DNA of 64,000 nt. Origin: Cyanidium caldarium. Lineage: Eukaryota; Rhodophyta; Bangiophyceae; Cyanidiales; Cyanidiaceae. Made by a program: the position numbers and the translations under genes. Below are positions 1-8,513 of this stretch, one piece after another. The notes under the pieces were generated by a model, which saw only the letters and a list, made by a program, of their open reading frames with translations, searched no databases and was not told the DNA's origin. How positions within the stretch are numbered: position 1 is the first letter of the stretch; the number at the start of each line of letters is the position of its first letter. Location of the stretch: positions 124,001 through 188,000 of the forward strand of contig JANCYW010000007.1 of the NCBI GenBank assembly GCA_026184775.1, written 5' to 3'.

Positions 1-974
1 AACACCACATCCGCCTCGATGGTGTCCTTCTTGCCGCCGGCGCCGCCGGCCGGTTCCACCTCCAACCGCACCTTGCCCTTGGCGCCCCGGGGCGGGATCT
101 GCGCGCCGGTCACTTTGGTGCCGAGCATAAACTTCATCTTCTGCTTCTTCAGGATGCGCAGCAGACGGTCGCCCAGCTCGTGATCCATGGCGGGCACGAT
201 GCGGTCGGCAAACTCCACCACGGTCACGTCGCTGCCCAGGCGCCGCCACACCGAGCCCATCTCCAGCCCAATATAACCGCCACCGACCACCGCCATGGTG
301 GGCGGCACCGACGCGAGCGCCAGCGCGCCCGTCGACGACACCACCCGCTGCTCGTCGAACGGCAGCGTGGGCATCTCGGTGGGCGCCGAGCCGGTGGCCA
401 GGATGATGTGCTTGGCAGACAGCTGCATCGTGCTACCGTCGGTCACTTGCACGCTGTTCTTGCCGGTCAGGGTGCCGCAGCCCCGCACATAGTCCACCTT
501 GTTCTTCTTGAACAGCGACTCCACGCCCTTGGTCAGCATGGCCACCGACTGCTCCTTCTGCTTCATCATACCCGCCAGATCCACCCTCACCACACCGTCG
601 ATCTTCACGCCGTGCGCCGGCAGCACGTGTTGCGCCTCCTCATAGAGGTACGAAGAGTGCAACAGCGCCTTGGACGGGATGCAACCCACGTTGAGACAAG
701 TCCCACCGAGCGCCCCGCGCTTCTCCACGCACGCCGTCCGCAAGCCCAGTTGCGCCGATTTGATGGCTGCTACGTACCCACCCGGCCCCCCGCCCACGAC
801 CACCACATCGTACTCGCCGCCGCTGTTGGCGGAGGCAGAGGCGATGCCGCGCACCGGGAAACGGCCATGTCGGGGGGTGCAGGTGGGTGGCGATGGGCGC
901 GCGGTCTGCAACCGCCACCACCGGCTGACGACACCACCAACAGCACGATATGTGCGTGGTGTTACCCGGGACAT
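1..974 (-). CDS. LPD: Dihydrolipoamide dehydrogenase (E3), 5' part only
   Basis: FAD-dependent flavoprotein that reoxidises dihydrolipoyl groups of the 2-oxoacid dehydrogenase and glycine-cleavage complexes with NAD+. About 324 N-terminal residues are present out of roughly 480-500 usual; the gene runs off the left edge. After an Arg-rich, acid-poor leader (about residues 1-50) come the FAD-binding GGGPGG (61-66), the redox-active disulfide motif GGTCLNVGCIPSK (Cys93 and Cys98), an ATG motif, and the NAD-binding GGGYIG loop. The start is the only ATG I find in frame ahead of the FAD motif. The leader has no early Phe, unlike the plastid proteins nearby, so a mitochondrial location is the better inference; a plastid E3 is not excluded. 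The family call is secure. Confidence 0.93.
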   Translation of the reverse strand, partial: MSRVTPRTYRAVGGVVSRWWRLQTARPSPPTCTPRHGRFPVRGIASASANSGGEYDVVVVGGGPGGYVAAIKSAQLGLRTACVEKRGALGGTCLNVGCIPSKALLHSSYLYEEAQHVLPAHGVKIDGVVRVDLAGMMKQKEQSVAMLTKGVESLFKKNKVDYVRGCGTLTGKNSVQVTDGSTMQLSAKHIILATGSAPTEMPTLPFDEQRVVSSTGALALASVPPTMAVVGGGYIGLEMGSVWRRLGSDVTVVEFADRIVPAMDHELGDRLLRILKKQKMKFMLGTKVTGAQIPPRGAKGKVRLEVEPAGGAGGKKDTIEADVV

Positions 975-1184
975 GAATTCAAGTGTGATAGAGTCGCTGA
1001 TGCCTGCCTGCCTGCCTGCTCGATCCGATAAAAGCGTGGTGCAGCGCAGACCGCGCGCCAAGCCTCCGACAGCCTTCGTGTCCCGTCCCCGGCACACACC
1101 GATCGACGACACCGTCTCGCGGTGAGATGCCGGCGGCGGATGCTCTGCAGTGGCCGTTGCGCAGGCCCGCCCGAGCACCACGTC

Positions 1185-3626
1185 ATGGAGGTCATGTTCT
1201 TACCGTGTGGGGCGCCAAAATTGAACTGGGGTCGGAGGGAATGCTGCGCGGGACATCCCCAAGGCGTTGTCAGCTCTTTCCGCCAAGGCACTGCCTTCGC
1301 TCCCGCAGTGCACGTCCACCGCGGGGGGAGACGGCAGCGGCGGCCGACATGCGGTCTCGCACCGCAGCGCCGCTCCGCGAAGCTGCAAATGGCTACTGCG
1401 CACCCGCATCACGCACCCAGTGGATGCGTCGTCATTATCGGTGGGGGCATTATTGGCTTGTCCACGGCTCTGGAGGTGAAGCGGCGGCAGCCGTCGGCTT
1501 CGGTCGCGGTGATATCGCGCAGTGGCGATGAATCGGCGTCCATGGCTGCGGGCGGTATGTTGGCACCGCAAGCGGAACGTCTGGCGGAAGGCGCTCTGCT
1601 CGATTTGTGTCTGGCGTCGCGCAGCATGTATCCGGAGTTTGTGCAGCGGGTAGAGGCGGGTAGCGGTTGGATGGGCGCCTGCGGGTACGACGGTGCCGGG
1701 GTGTTGGCGCCGGCCTGGTCCGGCGATGCCGTGCATCGGTGGCGACCGCCGCCACTCGCTGGCCCGGCGCATTTTCTCACCGCTGCCGAGGCGCGCCTGT
1801 ACGAGCCCGGCCTCACCGCCGAGACCGAATTGGCGGGCGCGTGGTACTTCCCGTGGGACGCGCAGGTGGACAACCGCGCGCTGATGCCCGCATTGCGCGC
1901 CGCCTGTCAACAGCACGGCGTGCTTTTGCTGGATGGACAGGAGGTGGTGTCGTGGTGCACCGAGCGCGTGCCCAGCGGGTATCGTCTGCGGGCGGTGCAG
2001 CTGGCGTCGGGCGTGCAGATGGCCGGCGAGGTGTTCGTGCTAGCCAACGGCGCCTGGGCGCGCGACGTCTTGGCGGCGGTACCAGTGCGACCGCAAAAGG
2101 GCCAGATGGTGCGGTTGGCGCCGCCGCCGACCGCCGCCGCCAGCGATCCCCACCTGCCGCTGCGGCATGTGCTATTCGCCGAGCAGGTGTACGCGGCGCC
2201 GAAACGGCGAGCGCAGCGGCTATGCGTCGGCGCCACGGTGGAGGAAGTCGGATTCGATGGACGATGCACCGCCGGCGGAGTGCACGACCTGCTGCGGCCG
2301 CTGCTGCGGCTGTACCCGGCGCTGCAATCGTGGACGCTGGACAGTATGTGGAGCGGTTTCCGGCCGCTGACGCCGGATCGCCTGCCCATTCTGGGGCGAC
2401 ATCCCCGGTGGAACAACCTGCAGCTGGCGCTGGGGCACTGGCGCAACGGCATTTTGTTGGCGCCGCTCACGGCGAGTCTGATGGCCGACGACATCTTGGG
2501 ACAGGCTCTGACTGCGGTGGACCCGCGAGTGGTGCACGCCTGCCGCTATGAACGCTTTACGGGGGCAGAGCTGCCGTCGTTGCAAGTGCTGTCGTCGTCA
2601 TCGCCGAAGCGGCCATCGTCGAGCAGCCAAGTGGAGGCTGCGGCGGCGTATCGCGCTGACGGCAGCGCTGCGAACGATCGGGCGTCGCTCGGTAACATTG
2701 GGAAGGAGGGGGAGGAAGAAGAAGAGACGCTGGCGGCGGCGGCATTCGTGACACCGGATACGGCGGCAACCACGAGCGCTCCCGCATCACCCCCGAAACC
2801 AGCCTCCCCGACTCGCGGAGCAGCCACCGACACCCTTTCGGGCTGTGGCAACGGGGCGGACCGTCCTGCATCTGCTGCCGCCGCCTCTGGGACGGGCACT
2901 GCCGCGTTTGATGGGGACCCGGCCACGCTGCCCGGTGCCGATCGAGGAGTGAGGCTGTGGCGCGTGCTCGATGACGGTCGTTTGGAGCCGGTGCCGCCGC
3001 CCATCGAGGGCGAGTCGGACGAGAGCATGGCGGAGAGGTATTTGGGCGGTTCCGATGCACCGACACCCGCCGAGATATACCCATCTGCGGATCCGCGAGG
3101 CGACGGTGGCCGCGACGAGGGTGAGCGCGGCACGGACCGGCCGCGAGATATGTCAGAGGCGGAGTGGACACGCGATTTCGGCACCTCCAATGACGCGTAT
3201 GACGATGTGTATCGGCCCATCGCCGGTCGGCAAGCCTCCTCCTCAGTACCCGAAACTGCGATGAGCAACGGTCGCACGGCGTCATCAGACAATGCCACCG
3301 CGACGGCAGCAGCAGCAGCAACAGCAGCAGCAGCCGCAACGACCTCGGCGTCGGCGGTCACTGCCGACGAACCATTCACCTCCGACGAGGACAGCTTCTG
3401 TGCCGCCCTGCGCCAGAACCGCGCCCCGTTCAGTCGAGCGCAGCTGGAGTCGTTGCGCGAGGAGGCGCCGCTCGGGGACCCTACAGCCGCCGCCGCCGCC
3501 GCCGCCAACGGCAGCGTGCTGTCGGTGCACGGTCACATGGAGCCGGCCGACGACGAAGAGGCGTCCTTTTACGATGCTCTGCGGCGGAATCGCGCCTACC
3601 TCTACCGGCCGGAAGAGGAACCGTAG
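1185..3626 (+). CDS. thiO: FAD-dependent glycine oxidase-like protein (ThiO type) with long C-terminal extension
   Basis: DAO-fold amine oxidase. The catalytic part (about residues 69-470) opens with the dinucleotide motif GGGIIG (86-91), followed by a Ser/Ala/Met-Ala-Ala-Gly-Gly-Met-Leu segment typical of ThiO-type glycine oxidases, and ends with a GFRPLTPDRLPILG-like FAD-closing segment. ThiO oxidises glycine to the imine used to build the thiamine thiazole; plastid location is expected in algae. Start 1185 gives a leader beginning MEVMFLP with an early Phe, as in red-algal transit peptides; 1122 and 1389 are alternative in-frame ATGs. The last 340 or so residues are an unusual low-complexity Ala/Ser/Pro/acidic tail ending in two similar SFxxALRxNRA blocks (about 737-748 and 795-805). 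Substrate is not proven; another DAO-family oxidase is possible. Confidence 0.78.
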   Translation: MEVMFLPCGAPKLNWGRRECCAGHPQGVVSSFRQGTAFAPAVHVHRGGRRQRRPTCGLAPQRRSAKLQMATAHPHHAPSGCVVIIGGGIIGLSTALEVKRRQPSASVAVISRSGDESASMAAGGMLAPQAERLAEGALLDLCLASRSMYPEFVQRVEAGSGWMGACGYDGAGVLAPAWSGDAVHRWRPPPLAGPAHFLTAAEARLYEPGLTAETELAGAWYFPWDAQVDNRALMPALRAACQQHGVLLLDGQEVVSWCTERVPSGYRLRAVQLASGVQMAGEVFVLANGAWARDVLAAVPVRPQKGQMVRLAPPPTAAASDPHLPLRHVLFAEQVYAAPKRRAQRLCVGATVEEVGFDGRCTAGGVHDLLRPLLRLYPALQSWTLDSMWSGFRPLTPDRLPILGRHPRWNNLQLALGHWRNGILLAPLTASLMADDILGQALTAVDPRVVHACRYERFTGAELPSLQVLSSSSPKRPSSSSQVEAAAAYRADGSAANDRASLGNIGKEGEEEEETLAAAAFVTPDTAATTSAPASPPKPASPTRGAATDTLSGCGNGADRPASAAAASGTGTAAFDGDPATLPGADRGVRLWRVLDDGRLEPVPPPIEGESDESMAERYLGGSDAPTPAEIYPSADPRGDGGRDEGERGTDRPRDMSEAEWTRDFGTSNDAYDDVYRPIAGRQASSSVPETAMSNGRTASSDNATATAAAAATAAAAATTSASAVTADEPFTSDEDSFCAALRQNRAPFSRAQLESLREEAPLGDPTAAAAAAANGSVLSVHGHMEPADDEEASFYDALRRNRAYLYRPEEEP

Positions 3627-3689
3627 GATGACGCCTCCTCTTCCCATCGATAAGGCAGACACCGCAGAGCCGCCGCCACGAATGTACGC

Positions 3690-4799
3690 CTACCACGGGC
3701 ATGCACATTGAGGTGTCCATTGCGACGCGCTACCGGTCGGCGACACCGCCTCCCCTCCATACAGCTGCTGCGCCACCAACTCGATCACCATGCGGCTGCG
3801 CAAAATGTCGATATCGCGCTGGGTAAATCCGAACGAGTCACGGGCCACAGCGCGCGTCTCTGCACCCTCTAGCATACATGTCTCTGTCTCCCGTTCCTGC
3901 GCTCGTTGACGGGCGAGCGCCTCGGCGAACAACAGACAAAACACGCCGCACGAGCCCGAATCGGTCTGTCGCGGTGCACCGTGCTCCTCGCCCGCCACCA
4001 CCAGCGACCACGGCGGCTGCGCCAGGGCGTCACTGCCAGCATGCCGGTGCAGGCGCGCCTCGTCTGCCACCCAACGCCGCAGTGTCGGCAGCACTTGCGC
4101 GTAATCGCCACGCTGCACGGCATCGTACAGGCGCAGCTGCCGCCTTTGTACATCCACCACCCCCAGCACCCAGTGATACTGGCGGAGGTTGATCGGCAGC
4201 AACAGCAGCGATTCGCGCGGCAGACACACCTGCGCCCGCCGCGTCCACCGCTGCACGGCGGCATGCGCGTACGCCGGCCGGGTGAGTCGGGTGTAGAAGA
4301 ACGAGTTGAAGCAGTAAATGCCGTGGCGGCGGTAGGAGCGGTTCAGCAAGGCGCCGTACGCATTCACCACCTCGTCGTTCAGCCAGCGGGTGCCTTGCAG
4401 CCGGCACAGGTCACTGCCGCGCAGACGCACGTGCACGTCTGCCAGGTGGCTCAGCACGGCCGCGCCGTCCCGCTGCCGCCATACCCGTCGCACCAGCTGC
4501 TGCTCGGCGGACGTGAGCGGGGCGGTGGCCGGTCGCCTCCGCGCGCTGCTGGTGCGCAGGGCGTCCCGAGCGAGCGACTGCCAGTCTGGGAGGGTGCGCG
4601 ACGGCAATTCGTCTTGTAGAATAGATTCCGTGTCCGCTCGGGTCGTTGCGGCGTCCAGCCGCAGCGCGAACAGCTCGTGCGCCAGAGACGCGGAGACCAC
4701 GCTCGCGTCGGTGCTCCGGGCGCCGCGCCACCGTTCCTCGATGATCTCTGTCGCCCGCCTATTCTGATCCCCGCGAAAAGCTCCAGAGCCGGTCGACAT
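3690..4799 (-). CDS. SUMO-specific protease, Ulp1/SENP family (C48)
   Basis: Cysteine protease that matures SUMO precursors and removes SUMO from conjugates. The C-terminal catalytic domain holds the full constellation: a WLND(E) substrate-channel block, His in QYHWVLGVVD, Asp in RLYDAV, Gln in RQTDSG and Cys in SGSCGVF. Counting from an in-frame ATG at 4928 these are H252, D269, Q321 and C327; from the start given here subtract 43. I prefer 4799 because the extra 43 residues are an Arg-rich run translated from a TCG microsatellite and look non-coding, though they could serve as a nuclear signal. The N-terminal ~110 residues are poorly conserved, as is usual in the family. It is convergent with the ThiO-like gene, 63 bp away. 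Confidence 0.88.
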   Translation of the reverse strand: MSTGSGAFRGDQNRRATEIIEERWRGARSTDASVVSASLAHELFALRLDAATTRADTESILQDELPSRTLPDWQSLARDALRTSSARRRPATAPLTSAEQQLVRRVWRQRDGAAVLSHLADVHVRLRGSDLCRLQGTRWLNDEVVNAYGALLNRSYRRHGIYCFNSFFYTRLTRPAYAHAAVQRWTRRAQVCLPRESLLLLPINLRQYHWVLGVVDVQRRQLRLYDAVQRGDYAQVLPTLRRWVADEARLHRHAGSDALAQPPWSLVVAGEEHGAPRQTDSGSCGVFCLLFAEALARQRAQERETETCMLEGAETRAVARDSFGFTQRDIDILRSRMVIELVAQQLYGGEAVSPTGSASQWTPQCACPW

Positions 4800-4823
4800 G
4801 ACGCCGTGCGTGCCCCTCCGTTC

Positions 4824-4844
4824 TCGTCGTCGTCGTCGTCGTCG
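4824..4844 (+). repeat. (TCG)7 microsatellite
   Basis: Seven perfect TCG units just upstream of the preferred SUMO-protease start. If the upstream ATG at 4928 is used, the tract encodes a poly-Arg run. An equally long TCG tract at 24601-24621 lies inside another gene. Confidence 0.9.
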
Positions 4845-5196
4845 CCCTTTACGGTGGCACCATGAACTCGGCCGCCAAACGCGTCTCAGTCGCCAGCGAT
4901 GGCTACACCGGTGGCGCCTCTCCCTCATACCCCGTGACGATCTCCTTGCCGGCCATTATGGCACTCTTTACGACACGGTCTACGTCAGTCGCCCTCCTGT
5001 TCGAGTGTCTCCGCTGCTCGACCGACGTTCCCCGCGTCGGTCCCTCGATGTCGGTCAGCAGGTCTCGGCACGACCGCTGCGAGGGCTCGTCTCCAGCGCA
5101 CCTCTCGCAACCTCCCTCCAGCGGATACGTTCCCCACCAGTGTCTCTTTTACGATATGCAAATTCCTGCTCCTTGCGCCACCACGCCCTCCACTCC

Positions 5197-6174
5197 CTAC
5201 AATGTCTCTGTCACAAAGCGCGGCAGGGTGCACGGCTCCGGCATGGGATACTGCCAGTACTCACGCATGTCGCAAGCCACCAGGGCGCGGTCGAGCGCGT
5301 CGAGCTGTTGCATCTCGGAGGCGTCCAGCCGCAGCCGGTGCGCCTCGAAATTCTGGGCGATGCGGTCGGGCTGCACCGACTTGGGCAGCACCGTGCAGCC
5401 GCGTTGCAGGTTCCACGCCAGGCATACCTGCGCTGCGGTCGCCTGATGGCGAGTGGCGATCGCCTGCACCTCCGGAAGCTGCAGCACCGGAGAGGCACCC
5501 GAGCCCAGCGGTGCGTACGCCTCGATGTGCAGACCGAGCCGTTCCGCCTCCGCCTTGTGTTCGTGCTGGGCGTGCAACGGGTAACACTCGATCTGGTTCA
5601 CCGCGGGTGGGATGCGCGCGTAGCTCATCAGGTCGTGCAGCTCGGCCAGGCCGTAATTGCTGACGCCGATGCTGCGCACCAGGCCGGCATCCACCAGCGA
5701 CTCCATCGCCCGCCAGGTGTCTTGCAGCGAGACGTCGTGGGCGAACGCCAGCGTGCCGTCCTTGTGCGACGGGCGCCAGTTGTCCACGCGGATGGGCAGA
5801 CCGGTGAAGGGCCAGGCGAACGGCCAGTGCACCAGATACAAGTCTAGGTAGTCGCACTGCAGGTCACGGAGGGTCTGTTCGCACGCCTCCCGCACTCGTT
5901 GCGGGTGGTGGCAGGTGTTCCACAACTTGCTGGTGATGAACAGATCGCGCCGTTGCAGGCCCAGCTGCGGCAGCGCCTGTTGCAGCGCCTGTCCGACTTC
6001 CTGCTCATTCTGGTACACCGCGGCACAGTCGATGTGGCGGTAGCCGACGCGCAGTGCCGTCCGCACCGCCTCGCCCACGGTGCCCGGCGCGGCCTTCCAG
6101 GTGCCAAACCCGATGCCCGGCAGCCGCGCTCCATTGTTCAGGGTAAATGAGGGTGGTGACGAAACGTCCGACAT
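5197..6174 (-). CDS. Aldo-keto reductase
   Basis: NADPH-dependent carbonyl reductase with a TIM-barrel fold. The complete catalytic tetrad is visible with family spacing: Asp49 and Tyr54 (RHIDCAAVYQNE), Lys83 (FITSKLWN) and His116 (DLYLVHWP). Later come the cofactor-binding blocks IGVSNYG, NQIECYPL, LAWNLQRG and VLPKSV. Length (about 325 residues) is normal for the AKR superfamily and the protein ends in a typical AKR C-terminal loop. The start is the ATG that places Asp and Tyr at standard positions; another in-frame ATG at 6240 would add 22 residues. No targeting signal is evident, so a cytosolic enzyme acting on sugar or other aldehydes is likely. The exact substrate cannot be read from sequence. 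Confidence 0.93.
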   Translation of the reverse strand: MSDVSSPPSFTLNNGARLPGIGFGTWKAAPGTVGEAVRTALRVGYRHIDCAAVYQNEQEVGQALQQALPQLGLQRRDLFITSKLWNTCHHPQRVREACEQTLRDLQCDYLDLYLVHWPFAWPFTGLPIRVDNWRPSHKDGTLAFAHDVSLQDTWRAMESLVDAGLVRSIGVSNYGLAELHDLMSYARIPPAVNQIECYPLHAQHEHKAEAERLGLHIEAYAPLGSGASPVLQLPEVQAIATRHQATAAQVCLAWNLQRGCTVLPKSVQPDRIAQNFEAHRLRLDASEMQQLDALDRALVACDMREYWQYPMPEPCTLPRFVTETL

Positions 6175-6240
6175 GGAAATTCCGACAGGGAAGGAGAGAG
6201 GGGGGAGGCGGAGAATGGGCGTAGGCTCGATTGCTGCCAC

Positions 6241-6540
6241 CGAACAGGGGAGGACTCTTCAAGCGACGCGAGACCCCCAGTAAGGTGACACCAGCGGGCG
6301 CTGGGGATCGACGCGACGATGTTTCGAGCGGACGTGAGAGCCAGCGGTCCATGCAAGAGCCAGGTGTGGAGGGGAGCGCAGAGGCCAACTGGAGAAGTTT
6401 ATCAGAGGAGAAAAGCACGCTGATACGGGCTAAACGATCGACTGAGGAGAGAGAGAGAGAATCGGCTCCAAAGAGACCACATCCAGACCGACAACCGTCC
6501 ACACTCCTCCTTCCACCTCCACCTTCACCAAAAAGTACCG
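6241..6540. other. Intergenic stretch without a recognised gene
   Basis: Roughly 300 bp between the aldo-keto reductase start and the tRNA remnant. It contains a (GA)7 tract at 6447-6460 and pyrimidine-rich Cys/Thr-poor sequence, plus an AAAAA run at 6530-6534 that mirrors the tRNA terminator. It should include the aldo-keto reductase promoter. No gene is seen. Confidence 0.5.
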
Positions 6541-6572
6541 CGGACCCGCCAAGGTGCGACACTGCGGCCTGT
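6541..6572 (-). repeat. Decayed partial copy of the tRNA-Gln 3' end
   Basis: These bases align without gaps to 6605-6636, the acceptor and T-arm end of the neighbouring tRNA-Gln gene, with several mismatches that break the T-loop consensus. The similarity extends past the gene into the AAAAAG terminator run (6530-6535 against 6594-6599), so the duplicated unit included flanking DNA. The offset is 64 bp. There is no matching 5' half, so this is a remnant, not a second tRNA. Confidence 0.7.
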
Positions 6573-6593
6573 GCACTTCCTCCCACCTCCACC

Positions 6594-6598
6594 AAAAA
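6594..6598 (-). terminator. RNA polymerase III terminator of tRNA-Gln
   Basis: A run of five T on the minus strand, six bases after the discriminator base of the tRNA, is the usual Pol III stop signal. Confidence 0.75.
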
Positions 6599-6604
6599 GC
6601 ACTG

Positions 6605-6677
6605 CGGACCCGGCAAGGTTCGAACTTGCGACCTTTTGGTTCAAAGCCAAACGATATAGCCACTAATCCACGAGTCC
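6605..6677 (-). tRNA. tRNA-Gln (anticodon UUG)
   Basis: A 73-nt cloverleaf with no intron. The acceptor stem GGACTCG/CGGGTCC pairs at all seven positions (one T-G pair). The D-arm is GAT...ATC. The anticodon stem TTTGG/CCAAA closes the loop CTTTGAA, which gives anticodon TTG. The T-arm GCAAG-TTCGAAC-CTTGC is perfect, and the discriminator base is G. CCA is not encoded, as expected for a nuclear gene. A T5 terminator follows. Confidence 0.95.
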
Positions 6678-6831
6678 CCCGCGCGCGCGCGATCCCTCGA
6701 AAACGAGACGCTCGGGCATGTATGTGTGCGCGCGCTCAAATTTGCTTATAAAGTAGCAAGGCGGGCGGTGGTACCCAAATTTTGCGACCGTCGCCACACC
6801 ACCGCCTATCCCACATAGGACGACCGGAACG

Positions 6832-8271
6832 CTAACCCACATTACCCTCCTCGCCCTGCTGGCACTCACAGCTGCTCTCACCTACAGATCCGTGCGCCAC
6901 TGCCAACATCTCCTCCACGCTGAGCAACTTGACACGTGGGCGATTCTGCGCCCGCCCGCGCCGTCGCTCCTCGGCGTCGATGCGCAGCCAGCCGTGCCAA
7001 TCCACATACGGCACCTGCCGCTGTTGCAACAGACACGCCAACGGACTTTCCGCATTCTCAGGCTCCACACTCCCTCCTTCCCATTTTTCACTCGCGTCTG
7101 CAGCCAGTCGCTCCACGGTCTCCTGCGCGTCCGGTCCGTTGGTGCCGATGATACCCTGCGGACCGCGTTTCAACCAGCCGGCCACGTATATCGCCGTTGC
7201 GGCGCCTTCCACGCTCCCCCGCTCGTTGGGAATGAGGTTGCGCGCCGCATCAAACGGCAAGCCGGGCACCGCCTGTGCCTGATAGCCGATGCTGCGAAAC
7301 ACCGCGCCCGGCGCCGCCTCCAGACAGACTCGCTGCGCCGGCTGTCGCGACACCGCCCGCACATTGCCGTCCGCGGTGCGCACCAGCTGATTCTGTGCAC
7401 ACTCCACGCGCACCACCTCGCCGACCCGCTCCACCGCCACCGGACTGAGCTGAAATCGCAAATGCAACTGCCCGAACTCGTGTGCACTCTCTCCGGCGGT
7501 GGGCGCACGCGTCTGCCGCAGAATCTCCCAACAGCGCCGCTGGGAGCGCGATGTCCGCTCCGCATCCCATTCGCCCATATCGTGCAACACCACCCCAGCG
7601 GCCGGCCGCAGGGTCACCAGCTCGCGCAACTCTTTGGCGGTCCAGCTGGCCTGTGCCGCTCCGCGCCTTCCCACGATGTGAATGCGTCGTGCCCGGAAAC
7701 GCTCCCACACCGCGACAGCCGCATCGGAGCAGTCGGTGCGCTGCAGCTCGGCCGCCGAGCGCATCAACATGCGCGCCACATCGATGGCCACATTGCCGTT
7801 GCCGATAACGATGGCATCGCCACTGCCGCTGGGCCAGTGCGCTCGCCGCGCATACCGCGGATGCCCGTTGTACCACGCCACCAGCTCCCGCGCGCTGTTC
7901 ACGTGCTCCGTCTCGCCCGGCACGCCCAGCGCCCGATCACCGCCTTGCGCGCCGGTGCACAGAATCACCCCACCGCCACCGACTCCGTACAGTTCGGACA
8001 GCTCCTCTAGCGTCACGTCGGTGCCCAGGCGCACGTTGCCAAAGTAGCGCACCCGCTCGGCGTGCTGCCGCACCATCTCGGTCCACCCGTGCGCCACTCG
8101 CTTCACCTCGGGATGATCCGGCGCCACGCCATACCGCACCAGCCCAAACGGCGTCGGCAGCGCCTCTACCAAATCCACGCCGCGCAACCGCTCCCGCAGC
8201 CCGCCGTGCCGCAGCAGCGCCTGCAGCGTGTACATGCCGGCCGGGCCGGCGCCCACCACACAAACCCGCAT
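6832..8271 (-). CDS. ARH1: Adrenodoxin-type ferredoxin-NADP+ reductase (mitochondrial ARH1/FDXR family)
   Basis: Flavoenzyme that passes NADPH electrons to mitochondrial ferredoxin for Fe-S cluster assembly and haem/quinone steps. It opens directly with the FAD motif GAGPAG (7-12). Family blocks follow: PTPFGLVRYGVAPDHPEVK, an NADP-binding VIGNGNVAIDVARML segment, a VGRRGAAQASWTAKELREL block, and the C-terminal GWLKRGPQGIIGTN flavin-contact segment. Length 479 is normal for the mature enzyme. Oddly, no presequence is present: the ATG is preceded three codons upstream by an in-frame TGA (8281-8283). It is divergent from GET1 with about 240 bp between starts. Confidence 0.93.
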   Translation of the reverse strand: MRVCVVGAGPAGMYTLQALLRHGGLRERLRGVDLVEALPTPFGLVRYGVAPDHPEVKRVAHGWTEMVRQHAERVRYFGNVRLGTDVTLEELSELYGVGGGGVILCTGAQGGDRALGVPGETEHVNSARELVAWYNGHPRYARRAHWPSGSGDAIVIGNGNVAIDVARMLMRSAAELQRTDCSDAAVAVWERFRARRIHIVGRRGAAQASWTAKELRELVTLRPAAGVVLHDMGEWDAERTSRSQRRCWEILRQTRAPTAGESAHEFGQLHLRFQLSPVAVERVGEVVRVECAQNQLVRTADGNVRAVSRQPAQRVCLEAAPGAVFRSIGYQAQAVPGLPFDAARNLIPNERGSVEGAATAIYVAGWLKRGPQGIIGTNGPDAQETVERLAADASEKWEGGSVEPENAESPLACLLQQRQVPYVDWHGWLRIDAEERRRGRAQNRPRVKLLSVEEMLAVAHGSVGESSCECQQGEEGNVG

Positions 8272-8513
8272 AACGCGAATTCATGCACCGACACGACAAG
8301 AAGGAGCAGCAGGAGATAGGGAGAGCGTGCTCATCTACCCGTCACCGTGTCTCCCCAAGCACTTCTATCCGGCAACGGAGCGTACCGAAAAGGTCGTCGC
8401 CCCTGCACGCGCGTTGCTCTTCCGCCACCGCCAACGCCTTTGTCGACCGGCGCTCGCGCAGCGGTGGCGCACCACTCACCGCACCGCTTCACGATCACTG
8501 CTGCAGGGTGGTG

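Noticed and set aside
6892-8010. Open frame antisense to the ferredoxin reductase gene
   Set aside because: His/Arg/Pro-rich shadow of a well-supported gene, with no motif.
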